A stretch of 64,000 nt of DNA from Chitinophagaceae bacterium (lineage in GTDB: Bacteria; Bacteroidota; Bacteroidia; Chitinophagales; Chitinophagaceae): positions 124,001 to 188,000 of the forward strand of contig JAIETM010000012.1 in NCBI GenBank assembly GCA_019745155.1, read 5' to 3'. Position numbers and translations under genes: made by a program. Shown one piece after another: positions 1 through 8,606 of the stretch (the stretch's first letter is position 1; every line of letters begins with the position of its first letter). The notes under the pieces are model-generated. The model did no database searches. It was not told where the DNA came from and worked only from the letters and a program-made list of their open reading frames with translations.

Positions 1-588
1 AGCAATCTGCTTACTATCAGGACTCCACCAGAATGCACGAAAACGTGTTGGTCTGCCAAATATCTCTTCCCAATACACCCAGCTGGCATAACCATTCAGG
101 ATTACATTGCTGCCATCCTTGGTTAACTGCACTTCTTTACCTGCAGCGATATTGTAGCAATACAAATTATTGTCCTTGGTATAGGCGATATAATTACTAT
201 CCGGAGAGAACATGGGGTTCTTCTCTTCTGCCTTATCATTCGTGATGCGCTTTTCTTCACTGCCATTCTTGTAATACAAATCGCCATTGCGCAGGGCTAC
301 TTGTTTGGTAGGCGGTGTAGTGCCTTTCAGCATACCTGCAGTAGGCTCACTCATTTTACCACTCTTTACATCCATCAACCAATTCTTAGCAGCTGAATCC
401 GGATGCGCTTTGGTAAACAGAATCACCCGCTCATCATCTACCCATTTTACCACATTAGGTAGTTGATTGTAGAAGTTCTTAGGGGCACGACCCGCCATTA
501 GGTCTTTGTCGTCAAAATCCTTTTTCTGGGCAATGACAGCCGTGCTATATAAACAGGCAACAGCAATCAGCACACGGTATTGTTTCAT
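1..588 (-). CDS. S9 family peptidase, DPP-IV type, N-terminal part (cut by window edge)
   Basis: The frame is open from an ATG at 586-588 to the window edge, giving the first 196 residues. It starts with a signal peptide (MKQYRVLIAVACLY, ending near VIAQ), so the product is exported. The visible part is beta-propeller sequence, with SPDSNYIAYTKDNNLY and then YASWVYWEEIFGR and RAFWWSPDSKQIA. The second group is characteristic of the DPP-IV N-terminal domain (S9B). The catalytic alpha/beta-hydrolase domain would lie beyond base 1 and cannot be checked. By family knowledge it would release Xaa-Pro dipeptides from peptides in the periplasm. A TATCTTTC promoter-like element and a short inverted repeat lie just upstream. 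Family assignment is good; activity is inferred. Confidence 0.88.
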   Translation of the reverse strand, partial: MKQYRVLIAVACLYSTAVIAQKKDFDDKDLMAGRAPKNFYNQLPNVVKWVDDERVILFTKAHPDSAAKNWLMDVKSGKMSEPTAGMLKGTTPPTKQVALRNGDLYYKNGSEEKRITNDKAEEKNPMFSPDSNYIAYTKDNNLYCYNIAAGKEVQLTKDGSNVILNGYASWVYWEEIFGRPTRFRAFWWSPDSKQIA

Positions 589-589
589 G

Positions 590-606
590 GTCAGTTTTTT
601 ACTGAC
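590..606. repeat. Short inverted repeat beside the peptidase start
   Basis: GTCAGT and ACTGAC are separated by five T. The repeat begins two bases from the start codon of the S9 peptidase gene, so in its mRNA it would fold in the 5' untranslated region over the ribosome-binding position. There is no T tract suited to a terminator for the receptor gene that ends at 661. A role in translation control or as an operator is inference. Confidence 0.35.
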
Positions 607-607
607 G

Positions 608-615
608 GAAAGATA
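608..615 (-). promoter_or_regulatory. Possible -7 promoter element of the S9 peptidase gene
   Basis: The minus strand reads TATCTTTC, one base from the Bacteroidota -7 consensus TAnnTTTG, about 20 bases before the ATG. I see no clear TTG at the expected -33 distance. Confidence 0.35.
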
Positions 616-660
616 CAGGCTGACAAACATTTTTCCCGATTTTTTACAGGAACAGCGGCT

Positions 661-2817
661 TTACTTGCTCTTGATCCTGCTCAGTTCATCTTCGGCACCT
701 GTTTCGCGACTTCTGGCAGCACGAATCTTATTATTACCAAAACGATAGCTGAAACTCAGTGTGAGATTGCGACTCTCCCATTTGCGATAGGTGCGCATTT
801 GCAGATAATCAGTTTCCACACGCTGCAACCAGCGTTGCGTATTGAACACATCATTGACTACCAACTTCACACTAGCTTGCTTTTTCATGAAACTCTTCTG
901 TACACCAATATTCATACTACCCAGTGGCTGAGAACGATAAATGGTTGTCGCATTCTGGTAATTGAACCAGGCACTGATTTCTGCACGCCAGTTATTTTTC
1001 AAAGTAAACCAGTTACCCAAATACCCATTAAAACCCCAGCTCTGTTGTTTGGTTTGACCGCTAAAGCCGAATCCATTCAGCGTAGTTGCATACTGCTGCC
1101 AAAATGGTTCTGCATAAAAATATCCTTCCCACCATTTATTGAATGGTAGCGGACTGCTGATATTGATATTAACCGTTTTTCGCGTACCTGCATTCTGTGG
1201 TATCAGGATGGTGTTGTTGCCAGACTGATACGTCAATTGTTCAATGTAGTTGCTGGTAAACGCGTAACGAAGTTTGATAGACGCTGCTTCTTTGTATACA
1301 TAGCCCAGTTCAGCACCATTACTCATTTGCGGAAAGAGATAAGGATTACCTACTTCACTATTGAATGCATCCAACACATAAATAAACGGATTCTGGTCCT
1401 GATAACCGGGGCGATCGATGCGTCTGCCGTAATTGAATGTAATAGCATGATCTTTTGCCAATTGATATTTGACAAACACCGTAGGAAACAGATTGAGATA
1501 AGCCGTATCCGGCTTGCGTTGCTGCAGCCCTTTCAAATCTGTAGAAACGCCATACACACTTGTGTGCTCTGCACGCAGTCCCAATTGCCAGCTCCACTTT
1601 TTGTGCTGCATGGCATAGCTGGCATAGGCAGCAGTGATCTGTTCATCAAATACAAAGCGGTTGGTCTTGCCCGTATCTGCCACCCAAGCGGTTGTTCCAT
1701 TGTACACCGATAATTGATTATTGGTAGCTGTTTGCACCCATTTTGCACCTGCTTCTAATTTGCCACCACCCAGTTTCAAACTATAATCAGCACGAACACT
1801 GGTAATCCGAATAGCCACTTCTGTATTGTTGCGAATACCCTGTGCAACTGCATTGCCTGGTAGCTGTGGAAATTTGTTCTCTACTACATTATCAACGCCT
1901 GCATTGAACCAACTTTGATCAAGATCAATATTCAGGGTTTGTTGATCGCTGTTATAAGCATAGTTCAGATTCAGTTGATTGCGCTTTGTGGTAAAAGGAG
2001 AAACACTTCTTGTATCAATCAGTGTATCTGTTAAACCCTTTCCAGAAACCAATGTAAAGCCGCGATTGTCCATACCTGTATACCTACTGCTAGGCATCCA
2101 GAGCATACCGATTGTTTTTTGCTTGCTGAGTTGATAATCAATTCCCGTTCTGATATTGTAACTATGAAATGCATCGCCTTCCAGCATGCGCTGTGTAAAT
2201 TGTTTGGCACCTGCAGTTCTATCATTATCCGCAATCGTTACCTGATACCCATTGTTACCACCCGCATTTAAAAACCAATTGAATTTTCTGTTGCGATAAT
2301 TCAATGCAGCACTGGCATTCTGTCTTGCATGGATACTTTGCTGCCAGCTGGCAGATGCATTGCCATTCCAGCCGCGCACCATACTCTTTTTTAATTTGAT
2401 ATTGATGATGCCCGCATTACCTGCTGCATCGAAGCGGGAAGATGGATTGGTGATCAGCTCAATCTCTTTCACATTATCTGCTTCAATACTCTTCAGCAAT
2501 TGCGCCAAATCACTTCCACCAACACCGGCTGGTCTGCCATCCAGTAATACCTGCACGCCATTCTTGCCGCCCATTTGAATATTCTCATTGGCATCCACCA
2601 CTACACCAGGCGCTTGCTTCAGTGCTTCCAAAGCATTGTTACCCGCAACAGAAGGGCGGTTCTCCAGATTCATCACCACCTTATCAGCCAGGGTTTGAAT
2701 GAAGGGTTTTTTACTGGTAACGGTAACACTATCTGTCTTTTTGGAATAGAGCGTATCTGTTTGTGCAAAGGCAAGACTGCATACACAAGTGAAGATGGCG
2801 AGAAGACTTTTGTACAT
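661..2817 (-). CDS. Outer-membrane beta-barrel receptor (TonB-receptor-like)
   Basis: The product has 718 residues. I chose the start at 2817 because it begins directly with a signal peptide (MYKSLLAIFTCVCSLAFAQ); an upstream in-frame ATG at 2856 would add 13 residues that spoil it. Residues about 30-135 look like a plug domain, with NALEALKQAPGVVVD, VLLDGRPAGV and the end IELITNPSSRFDAAGNAG. The rest is a long run of alternating polar and aromatic strands ending in SFSYRFG, typical of the outer-membrane beta-barrel family (OMP_b-brl_3). No CarboxypepD_reg domain precedes the plug, and there is no SusD partner, so it is unlikely to be a classic SusC. The substrate is unknown. An AraC-type membrane regulator lies upstream on the same strand. 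Confidence 0.85.
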   Translation of the reverse strand: MYKSLLAIFTCVCSLAFAQTDTLYSKKTDSVTVTSKKPFIQTLADKVVMNLENRPSVAGNNALEALKQAPGVVVDANENIQMGGKNGVQVLLDGRPAGVGGSDLAQLLKSIEADNVKEIELITNPSSRFDAAGNAGIINIKLKKSMVRGWNGNASASWQQSIHARQNASAALNYRNRKFNWFLNAGGNNGYQVTIADNDRTAGAKQFTQRMLEGDAFHSYNIRTGIDYQLSKQKTIGMLWMPSSRYTGMDNRGFTLVSGKGLTDTLIDTRSVSPFTTKRNQLNLNYAYNSDQQTLNIDLDQSWFNAGVDNVVENKFPQLPGNAVAQGIRNNTEVAIRITSVRADYSLKLGGGKLEAGAKWVQTATNNQLSVYNGTTAWVADTGKTNRFVFDEQITAAYASYAMQHKKWSWQLGLRAEHTSVYGVSTDLKGLQQRKPDTAYLNLFPTVFVKYQLAKDHAITFNYGRRIDRPGYQDQNPFIYVLDAFNSEVGNPYLFPQMSNGAELGYVYKEAASIKLRYAFTSNYIEQLTYQSGNNTILIPQNAGTRKTVNINISSPLPFNKWWEGYFYAEPFWQQYATTLNGFGFSGQTKQQSWGFNGYLGNWFTLKNNWRAEISAWFNYQNATTIYRSQPLGSMNIGVQKSFMKKQASVKLVVNDVFNTQRWLQRVETDYLQMRTYRKWESRNLTLSFSYRFGNNKIRAARSRETGAEDELSRIKSK

Positions 2818-2952
2818 GGCGATTGATTTTGTACCGGCAAATTGCTGCGGGTACAACGGCCTGCCGCCTCAAAGGATGTTTTGAAACCACTGGACCTGGT
2901 TTCAAATCTTGCAAGGGAGGTTGCAAATCATCTAAGCTGCTGATAATCAGCC

Positions 2953-4146
2953 TTACACATAATCGCTGGGATTCTTCCCTGTAAACTTTCTGAAAGCCCG
3001 GTTAAAGGTTGCTTTTGAGTTAAAGCCGGCATCATAAGCCATACTCATGATGGTAAATTGTGCTTGATCACCCTTCTCGAGACGGGCAACCACTTCTGCT
3101 ACCCGCTGTTGGTTGATATAGTCATTGAAATTCATCCCAAAGCCCTGGTTAATGATGCGCGACAAAAAAGAGGGATTGGTGTTGAGTTCTCGCGCTAATT
3201 GAGACAGGCTCAATTCAGGATCCTGATAGAGGCATTGATCTGCCACAAGCGCGGCAACTTTAGAACGCCATTCCTCCAGTTCATCCGATGCTTTTATGGA
3301 AGTTGTGACTACTTCATGTGAAGCATCTTCAACTGCGGGCACTTGCGGGGGCATCAACTGCGGTTGAAAACGCAGAAAGTCCAATTCAAACACTTTTCTT
3401 GTTTCCAGAGAACTGCTATATGCATTAATAGCGATGTAGTAGAAAGTGAGTGCAAACAAGAGAAAATACCACCAGGTACCAGTATAATTTAGCCCGCCAA
3501 AAATGAGGCTAATACATTCCATGATGATGGTCATCAGAAAATACACAATACAGGCTAGTAGAAAATTTCTCACCCATTTAAAACTAATGGCATCAGCAAA
3601 AGACAATTCTTGGACGATGAATTGCCTGTATTGATTGTAAAAGCGAAGACTGATGAATAAATACATCATGAAACTGAGCAACCCTGCTGCCTGATACCAG
3701 GTTTGAAAGTCTGGATCATTCTGGCCATCCATGAGAAAATAGGTTTTCAGCACTACCCTGTCTGTTACTGCCACAATGATGCTCCACAACACATAGAGTA
3801 TTCCAGGTAAAAGATGCAGGAATGATTTCCGCGTGAAGATGAATTTTGGCTCCAGCCTAGTACGTACATAGAAATACACCACAGGCCCCATCAACAAAGT
3901 ATGCTGGGTAGGCATATAGAAGAGGAAGTTGCGACATTCCAAACAACTCAGCCCATCATACCAACCGGCAAAACCCAACATCCATGGACAGATGTACAAT
4001 ATGCACATGAGTAAGTAAAAACACATCCAGCCATCACTGGCAGATTGATTTTGCCATGCTTTTCTAAAGAATAAAAAAGCATATACAAAACCATGCACAA
4101 AAAAAATGAGCAGCAGCGAAGAATAGAAATTGAATTCAAAAGGCAT
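2953..4146 (-). CDS. Membrane-anchored AraC-family transcriptional regulator
   Basis: The product has 397 residues. The first ~235 are hydrophobic with about seven predicted membrane segments (for example LLLIFFVHGFVYAFLFF and WWYFLLFALTFYYIAI). The last ~100 form an AraC-type double helix-turn-helix, with LARELNTNPSFLSRIINQ and then AYDAGFNSKATFNRAFRKF ending in TGKNPSDYV, the usual family end. Such 7TM-HTH proteins are common in Bacteroidota and are thought to couple an envelope signal to transcription. It lies 135 bp upstream of the outer-membrane receptor on the same strand, so it may control that gene; this is inferred from position only. The ligand is unknown. Confidence 0.85.
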   Translation of the reverse strand: MPFEFNFYSSLLLIFFVHGFVYAFLFFRKAWQNQSASDGWMCFYLLMCILYICPWMLGFAGWYDGLSCLECRNFLFYMPTQHTLLMGPVVYFYVRTRLEPKFIFTRKSFLHLLPGILYVLWSIIVAVTDRVVLKTYFLMDGQNDPDFQTWYQAAGLLSFMMYLFISLRFYNQYRQFIVQELSFADAISFKWVRNFLLACIVYFLMTIIMECISLIFGGLNYTGTWWYFLLFALTFYYIAINAYSSSLETRKVFELDFLRFQPQLMPPQVPAVEDASHEVVTTSIKASDELEEWRSKVAALVADQCLYQDPELSLSQLARELNTNPSFLSRIINQGFGMNFNDYINQQRVAEVVARLEKGDQAQFTIMSMAYDAGFNSKATFNRAFRKFTGKNPSDYV

Positions 4147-4160
4147 GAACAGTAAAATAC

Positions 4161-4188
4161 AAAAAAATCCTCCGTTCGCCGGAGGATT
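4161..4188 (-). terminator. Rho-independent terminator of leuS
   Basis: Read on the minus strand, a perfect 9-bp stem (AATCCTCCG / CGGAGGATT, loop of five) is followed directly by a run of T. It lies 12 bases past the leuS stop codon. Confidence 0.85.
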
Positions 4189-4199
4189 CTATGATTGAT

Positions 4200-7100
4200 T
4201 TAGATAACTACGTTGATCATCTTACCTTTTACGTAAATGATTTTCTTCGGCGGCTTGCCCTCTAACCATTTCTGCACCACCTCATTGGCCAGCACACCTG
4301 CTTCAACAGTTGCCTGATCAGCATCTAAGGCAAATGACAAACTAGTTCTTACTTTACCATTGATACTTACCGGATACTCTTTGGAAGATTCCACCAAATA
4401 CTTCGGCTCAAATACGGGGAATGCTGCATCTAACACTGAACCCGCATTACCCAGTGCATGCCAAAGCTCTTCTGCAATATGCGGTGCGTAAGGCGTCATC
4501 AAAATACACAATGGCTCTAGTATGGCGCGCTTGTTGCATTTTAAATCGCTCAGCTCATTCACGCAAATCATGAAAGCACTCACCGCTGTATTGAAACTAA
4601 AACGCTCAGTATCTTCTTCAATCTTCTTAATGGCTTTGTGTAGTGATTTATACTCTACATCGGTTGGCGCATCATTGTTCCATACTGAACCCTTCTGTTC
4701 ATCAAAGAACAAACGCCAGAACTTTTTCAAGAAACGGTGTACACCTTCAATACCCTTGGTATCCCAAGGTTTGCTTTGTTCAATAGGGCCAAGGAACATT
4801 TCATACATACGGAAAGTATCGGCACCGTATTTGTCCACCAACATATCCGGATTCACCGTATTGAATTTGGACTTAGACATTTTCTCTACTTCTGCACCGC
4901 AGAGGTATTTACCGTCTTCCAAAATAAATTCTGCATTGGCATACTCACCATTGCGCCATTTTTTGAAAGCTTCAATGTCTAACTCATAGCCATCCACAAA
5001 ATTCACATCGGCATGCAAAGCATCTGTTTCATATTGATCTTTCAAGCCAGCAGAAACAAACACATTGGTTCCACGCTTTCTATACACAAACCGACTACTA
5101 CCTTGAATCATCCCCTGATTCACCAGCTTCTTGAAAGGTTCATCAAAACTCAGGTGACCTAAATCGTACAAGGCTTTGGTCCACATACGTGAGTAGAGCA
5201 AATGGCCCACCGCATGTTCGGTACCACCGATGTATACATCTACCTGATTCCAATAATCAGTTGCTTGTCGGCTTGCAAACGCAGCATCATTTCCCGGATC
5301 CATGTAACGCAGGAAATACCAGCTACTACCTGCATAACCGGGCATGGTATTGGTTTCTAATTGTCGGTCTGTCCACTCAGGAATATTCGCCAAAGGCCCC
5401 TGACCTTCCGGACCAGGAGAATAACTATCTACTTCAGGCAGTAACAAAGGCAGTTCAGACTCAGGTAAAGCATAAGCGGTATTGCCAACCCATACAATCG
5501 GGAAAGGCTCTCCCCAATAACGCTGTCTGCTGAAAGCAGCATCGCGCATTCTGTAATTGGTCTTGCGCGTACCAATACCCAGCGCTTCCAGTTTATCAAT
5601 CACCACATCAATGGCTTTGCGCATTACCATGCCGTTCAGAAAATCACTGTTTTCCAAAACAGCATCCTTGGTTGGGTTGGCTTCTTGTCCATTGTAAGCA
5701 TCACCAATGATATTGGTAATGGGAATATTGAAATGCTGTGCAAACTTGTGATCGCGCTCATCGCCGCAAGGCACAGCCATGATGGCACCGGTTCCATAAC
5801 CAGCCAATACATACTCAGAAATCCAAATAGGAATGGCACGTCCGCTAAACGGATTAATAGCATAAGCTCCGGTAAAACAACCGGTGATTTTTTTCTCTGC
5901 CATACGCTCACGCTCGCTTCTGCTGTTCACATAATCGAGGTATTGTTCAACAGCAGTTTTTTGTTCAGCAGTTGTAATCTTCGCTACCACTTCATGCTCT
6001 GGTGCAACTACCATAAAGTCGACACCAAAAATGGTATCAGGGCGCGTGGTGTAGACACGGAGTACGACCTCACCCTCCTTCTCCCTCTCCAAAGGAGAGG
6101 GAGTGCCCAACACTTCCTCGATACGTGATTTAACAGTATCTATCTGCTCAAGCACTTCTTCATTGCTGAAGCGCAGCATAGTGTATCCATGTTCATTAAG
6201 CCACTCAGTTCTTAAAGCATCAAAGGATTGTTGCTCAGCTTCACTATGATACCCACCATCTACTTCAACAATCAACTTAGCATCTAAACAAACAAAATCA
6301 GATATATATCCAGCAACAGGGTGTTGCCTTCTGAACTTCCATCCATTTAGTTGACGATTACGCAACACTGCCCACAAAGCGGATTCTGCTGCTGTAGGAT
6401 TTTTCCGATTGGCCTTTGCATAATCGATCAATGCCTTCCATTTATCCGGCGTACTGGTAAAATAGCCAGGCTCTTTTTGCCCCTCTCCTTTGGAGAGGGG
6501 TTGGGGTGAGGTCGACACCACAAAATCAATCTCCGCACCGGAACTCTTACCAATCCAGTTGGTTTGCATTTCCTTCATCGCATCACTCCACTCCAACTTC
6601 TGCAAATCATTCTGCAAACGATCTGCATATTCTGTAATACGCAAATACCACTGACGCAATTTCTTTTTCACCACAGGATGACCGCCACGCTCACTCACGC
6701 CGTTCACCACTTCATCGTTGGCCAACACGGTACCCAATGCTTCACACCAGTTCACTTCACCCTCACCACAATACGCCAAACGATATTCCATCAGAATAGC
6801 CTGCTTGGTAGTTTCATCAAAGCCAGCCCATTCTGCAGCACTGAATGATGCAGTATGAAAACTGCTGTCGGGCATCGGATATGCTGCATTACCCGCTGTT
6901 TCAAAAGCAGCAATCAACTCACTGATGGGTTGTGCTTTTTGCAGTGTTCTATTGTAAAAACTATTGAAGAGTTGCAGAAAAATCCACTGCGTCCATTTGT
7001 AATAATTGGGCTCGCAGGTACGCACTTCTCTTTCCCAATCGTAACAAAAACCAATATTGTCTAACTGCTTCCGGAAATTATCAATGTTCTGTTTGGTGGA

Positions 7101-7394
7101 TACTGCAGGATGCACGCCATGCTCAATCGCATACTGCTCAGCCGGCAAACCAAATGCATCGTACCCCATGGGGTGCAATACATTAAATCCCTTCAACCTT
7201 TTAAAGCGACTATAAATATCACTAGCGATATACCCCAAAGGATGGCCTACATGCAAACCCGCACCACTTGGGTAAGGAAACATATCCAACACATAACACT
7301 TCGGTTTATCGCTAATATTCGATACACGATACGCATGGTTGTCCTGCCAATGCTTCTGCCATTTTTTTTCAATACTTCTGAACTGATATTCCAT
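4200..7394 (-). CDS. leuS: Leucyl-tRNA synthetase with an inserted DUF559-type nuclease domain
   Basis: This enzyme charges tRNA-Leu. I start it at 7394 (MEYQFRSIEKKWQ), the usual LeuRS beginning; the longer frame to 7454 adds 20 residues unlike the family. It has 1064 residues. The class I signatures are present: HVGH at 48-51 within PYPSGAGLHVGH, and KMSKS starting at residue 838. The editing domain has TTRPDTIFGVDF, and the C-terminal anticodon domain is intact. Between EIDF and LRVYTTRPDT, residues about 294-443 are foreign: a DUF559/VSR-like PD-(D/E)xK domain (AESALWAVLRN, FRRQHPVAGYISDFVC, LIVEVDGGYH; acidic residues D366, E377, D379). Removing it leaves about 915 residues, a normal size. 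The frame is open throughout, so the synthetase is probably functional with the extra domain. The domain has no internal ATG before its core. Confidence 0.95.
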   Translation of the reverse strand: MEYQFRSIEKKWQKHWQDNHAYRVSNISDKPKCYVLDMFPYPSGAGLHVGHPLGYIASDIYSRFKRLKGFNVLHPMGYDAFGLPAEQYAIEHGVHPAVSTKQNIDNFRKQLDNIGFCYDWEREVRTCEPNYYKWTQWIFLQLFNSFYNRTLQKAQPISELIAAFETAGNAAYPMPDSSFHTASFSAAEWAGFDETTKQAILMEYRLAYCGEGEVNWCEALGTVLANDEVVNGVSERGGHPVVKKKLRQWYLRITEYADRLQNDLQKLEWSDAMKEMQTNWIGKSSGAEIDFVVSTSPQPLSKGEGQKEPGYFTSTPDKWKALIDYAKANRKNPTAAESALWAVLRNRQLNGWKFRRQHPVAGYISDFVCLDAKLIVEVDGGYHSEAEQQSFDALRTEWLNEHGYTMLRFSNEEVLEQIDTVKSRIEEVLGTPSPLEREKEGEVVLRVYTTRPDTIFGVDFMVVAPEHEVVAKITTAEQKTAVEQYLDYVNSRSERERMAEKKITGCFTGAYAINPFSGRAIPIWISEYVLAGYGTGAIMAVPCGDERDHKFAQHFNIPITNIIGDAYNGQEANPTKDAVLENSDFLNGMVMRKAIDVVIDKLEALGIGTRKTNYRMRDAAFSRQRYWGEPFPIVWVGNTAYALPESELPLLLPEVDSYSPGPEGQGPLANIPEWTDRQLETNTMPGYAGSSWYFLRYMDPGNDAAFASRQATDYWNQVDVYIGGTEHAVGHLLYSRMWTKALYDLGHLSFDEPFKKLVNQGMIQGSSRFVYRKRGTNVFVSAGLKDQYETDALHADVNFVDGYELDIEAFKKWRNGEYANAEFILEDGKYLCGAEVEKMSKSKFNTVNPDMLVDKYGADTFRMYEMFLGPIEQSKPWDTKGIEGVHRFLKKFWRLFFDEQKGSVWNNDAPTDVEYKSLHKAIKKIEEDTERFSFNTAVSAFMICVNELSDLKCNKRAILEPLCILMTPYAPHIAEELWHALGNAGSVLDAAFPVFEPKYLVESSKEYPVSINGKVRTSLSFALDADQATVEAGVLANEVVQKWLEGKPPKKIIYVKGKMINVVI
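6066..6075. repeat. Left terminal inverted repeat of the leuS insertion
   Basis: GACCTCACCC is the exact reverse complement of 6504-6513. Confidence 0.7.
6081..6103. repeat. Left internal palindrome of the leuS insertion
   Basis: CTCCCTCTCC, loop AAA, GGAGAGGGAG: a perfect 10-bp stem. It is translated as part of LeuRS (the PLEREKEG stretch), so the codons form a stable hairpin within an essential mRNA. Confidence 0.75.
6480..6500. repeat. Right internal palindrome of the leuS insertion
   Basis: CCCCTCTCC, loop TTT, GGAGAGGGG: a perfect 9-bp stem, nearly the same sequence as the palindrome at 6081-6103. It encodes the PLSKGEG stretch of LeuRS. The pair resembles REP-like end structures. Confidence 0.75.
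6504..6513. repeat. Right terminal inverted repeat of the leuS insertion
   Basis: GGGTGAGGTC matches the reverse complement of 6066-6075 exactly. Confidence 0.7.
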
Positions 7395-7623
7395 GTTCCC
7401 AATCTTTTTATTTGGATACCTGCTTTGTGCAAAGCCCGGCACCGGTTGTGTCACTCACTGCAGCGCCAATGCAAGGCTCTGCAGTGCATTATTTTTCAAC
7501 TGGCTGATGCCCTTTCAAGACTAACAAATCTTTAACCCGATAAATTATCCGGCTGCTATACTTTCAGGGCAGGTTTCATCGTTAGAGTGGTTGCAAATGT
7601 ACAGATTCAGGGCCTGAAAACCC

Positions 7624-7631
7624 TACATTTG
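7624..7631 (+). promoter_or_regulatory. Probable -7 promoter element of ftsX
   Basis: TACATTTG followed by CGGC matches the TAnnTTTGCGGC form also seen before gltX, fumC and lspA. It lies 30 bases before the ftsX ATG. I see no clear -33 TTG. Confidence 0.5.
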
Positions 7632-7661
7632 CGGCCTTCAAGAACTGCAAAAAAGGATCCA

Positions 7662-8537
7662 ATGGCAACAGTAGGAAAAGCATCCCTGAAACGTGGCAAA
7701 CCCAATTATATCTACAGCATCGTAGGCGTGGCACTCGTGTTGCTGATCATGGGTATTATGGGATGGTTCTTCCTGAATATCCGTCAGGTGGGTAATGCAT
7801 TCAAAGAAGATATCCGCATCAGCGCCTATCTGCGCACCATGAATAAGGATACCATCGGTCAAATCCAGCAATTCATTGCCACCCAGCCTTATGCCAAGAA
7901 TGTGCAGTATATCGATAAGGAAACGGCCAAAGCCATCTGGAACAAAGAAAACAGCGAAGACTGGGCCAAGATCCTGAGCGTAAACCCACTGCCAGAGAGT
8001 ATTGATTTTTATGCCAAGGCTGATTATGTAAATCCTGACAGCCTGAATAAGATATCCAGCACCATCATGGGTGCTTACGGCAACCAAATCACCGATGTAC
8101 AATACCCCAAAATGCTGGTGAGTAGCCTGAATGAAAGAGCATCTAAAATTGGCTTGATCTTCTTGGTTGTGGCCATCATTCTTTGTTTATTGGTGATTGT
8201 GAGCATCGACAATACCATTCGCCTGGCGATGTATAGCAACCGCTTCCTCATCAAAACCATGCAGATGGTGGGCGCTACACGTTGGTTTATTGCCAAACCC
8301 ATGGACTTAAAAGCCGTAATCAACGGCCTCGTTAGTGCGTTAATAGCTATTGCACTCTTGTTTACCATGATTCAATGGGCAGAAAGCCAGTTTCCGCAGC
8401 TCAAAGCCATTCGCGATACCTCACTTACCATCAGCCTCTTTGGCGGATTAATCCTGGTAGGCGTGGGCATTTCTCTCTTCAGTACCCACCGCAGCGTGAT
8501 CAAGTACCTGAAGATGAAACTGGACGATCTGTATTAA
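7662..8537 (+). CDS. ftsX: Cell-division permease FtsX
   Basis: FtsX is the membrane partner of the ATPase FtsE and links cell division to peptidoglycan hydrolase activation. The product has 291 residues. I start it at 7662 (MATVGKASLKRGKPN), preceded by an AAAAGG purine stretch; the frame is open to 7587 but the promoter element lies inside that extension. It has the FtsX layout: one membrane segment near residues 18-40 (IVGVALVLLIMGIMGWFFL), a periplasmic loop of about 120 residues, then three membrane segments in the C-terminal FtsX/MacB half, with VGATRWFIAKPM between them. ftsE is not adjacent. The downstream DUF3098 and uppP genes suggest a division and cell-wall transcription unit. Confidence 0.92.
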   Translation: MATVGKASLKRGKPNYIYSIVGVALVLLIMGIMGWFFLNIRQVGNAFKEDIRISAYLRTMNKDTIGQIQQFIATQPYAKNVQYIDKETAKAIWNKENSEDWAKILSVNPLPESIDFYAKADYVNPDSLNKISSTIMGAYGNQITDVQYPKMLVSSLNERASKIGLIFLVVAIILCLLVIVSIDNTIRLAMYSNRFLIKTMQMVGATRWFIAKPMDLKAVINGLVSALIAIALLFTMIQWAESQFPQLKAIRDTSLTISLFGGLILVGVGISLFSTHRSVIKYLKMKLDDLY

Positions 8538-8606
8538 TTGAGTCCACACCAATTAACAAAAGGAATTCACCGAATCCCCTATATTGCAGGCGTTAAAACG
8601 CAGTTT

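Larger units (their letters stand above)
6066..6513 (-). mobile_element. Putative mobile element carrying a DUF559 nuclease domain, inserted in leuS
   Basis: This 448-base segment is bounded by perfect 10-base inverted repeats, GACCTCACCC at 6066-6075 and GGGTGAGGTC at 6504-6513. Just inside each end is a G/C-rich palindrome of the CCCTCTCC / GGAGAGGG type. The interior, read on the minus strand, encodes a DUF559 (VSR-like) endonuclease domain in frame with leuS. CGAC occurs at both outer edges (6065-6068 and 6513-6516) and could be a target duplication. However, their spacing of 448 is not a multiple of three, so the exact junctions or a later frame repair are unresolved. That it moved as a unit is inferred from the boundaries and from the domain being absent from the usual LeuRS. 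Confidence 0.7.

Noticed and set aside
580-1713. Plus-strand open frames of 189 and 158 residues
   Set aside because: They lie antisense to the outer-membrane receptor, lack any recognisable motif, and have composition expected from the opposite frame of a beta-barrel gene.
661-2817. SusC-type receptor of a polysaccharide locus
   Set aside because: No SusD gene, no CarboxypepD_reg domain and no glycan-degrading genes beside it. The GH32 gene is 43 kb away.
5685-6128. Plus-strand open frame of 147 residues across the end of the leuS insertion
   Set aside because: It is antisense to leuS and spans both native and inserted sequence, so it is not an element-encoded gene.
6066-6513. Intein in LeuRS
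   Set aside because: The inserted segment has no N-terminal Cys or Ser splice block and no C-terminal His-Asn followed by a nucleophile. It contains only a DUF559-type nuclease domain, so self-splicing is unlikely.
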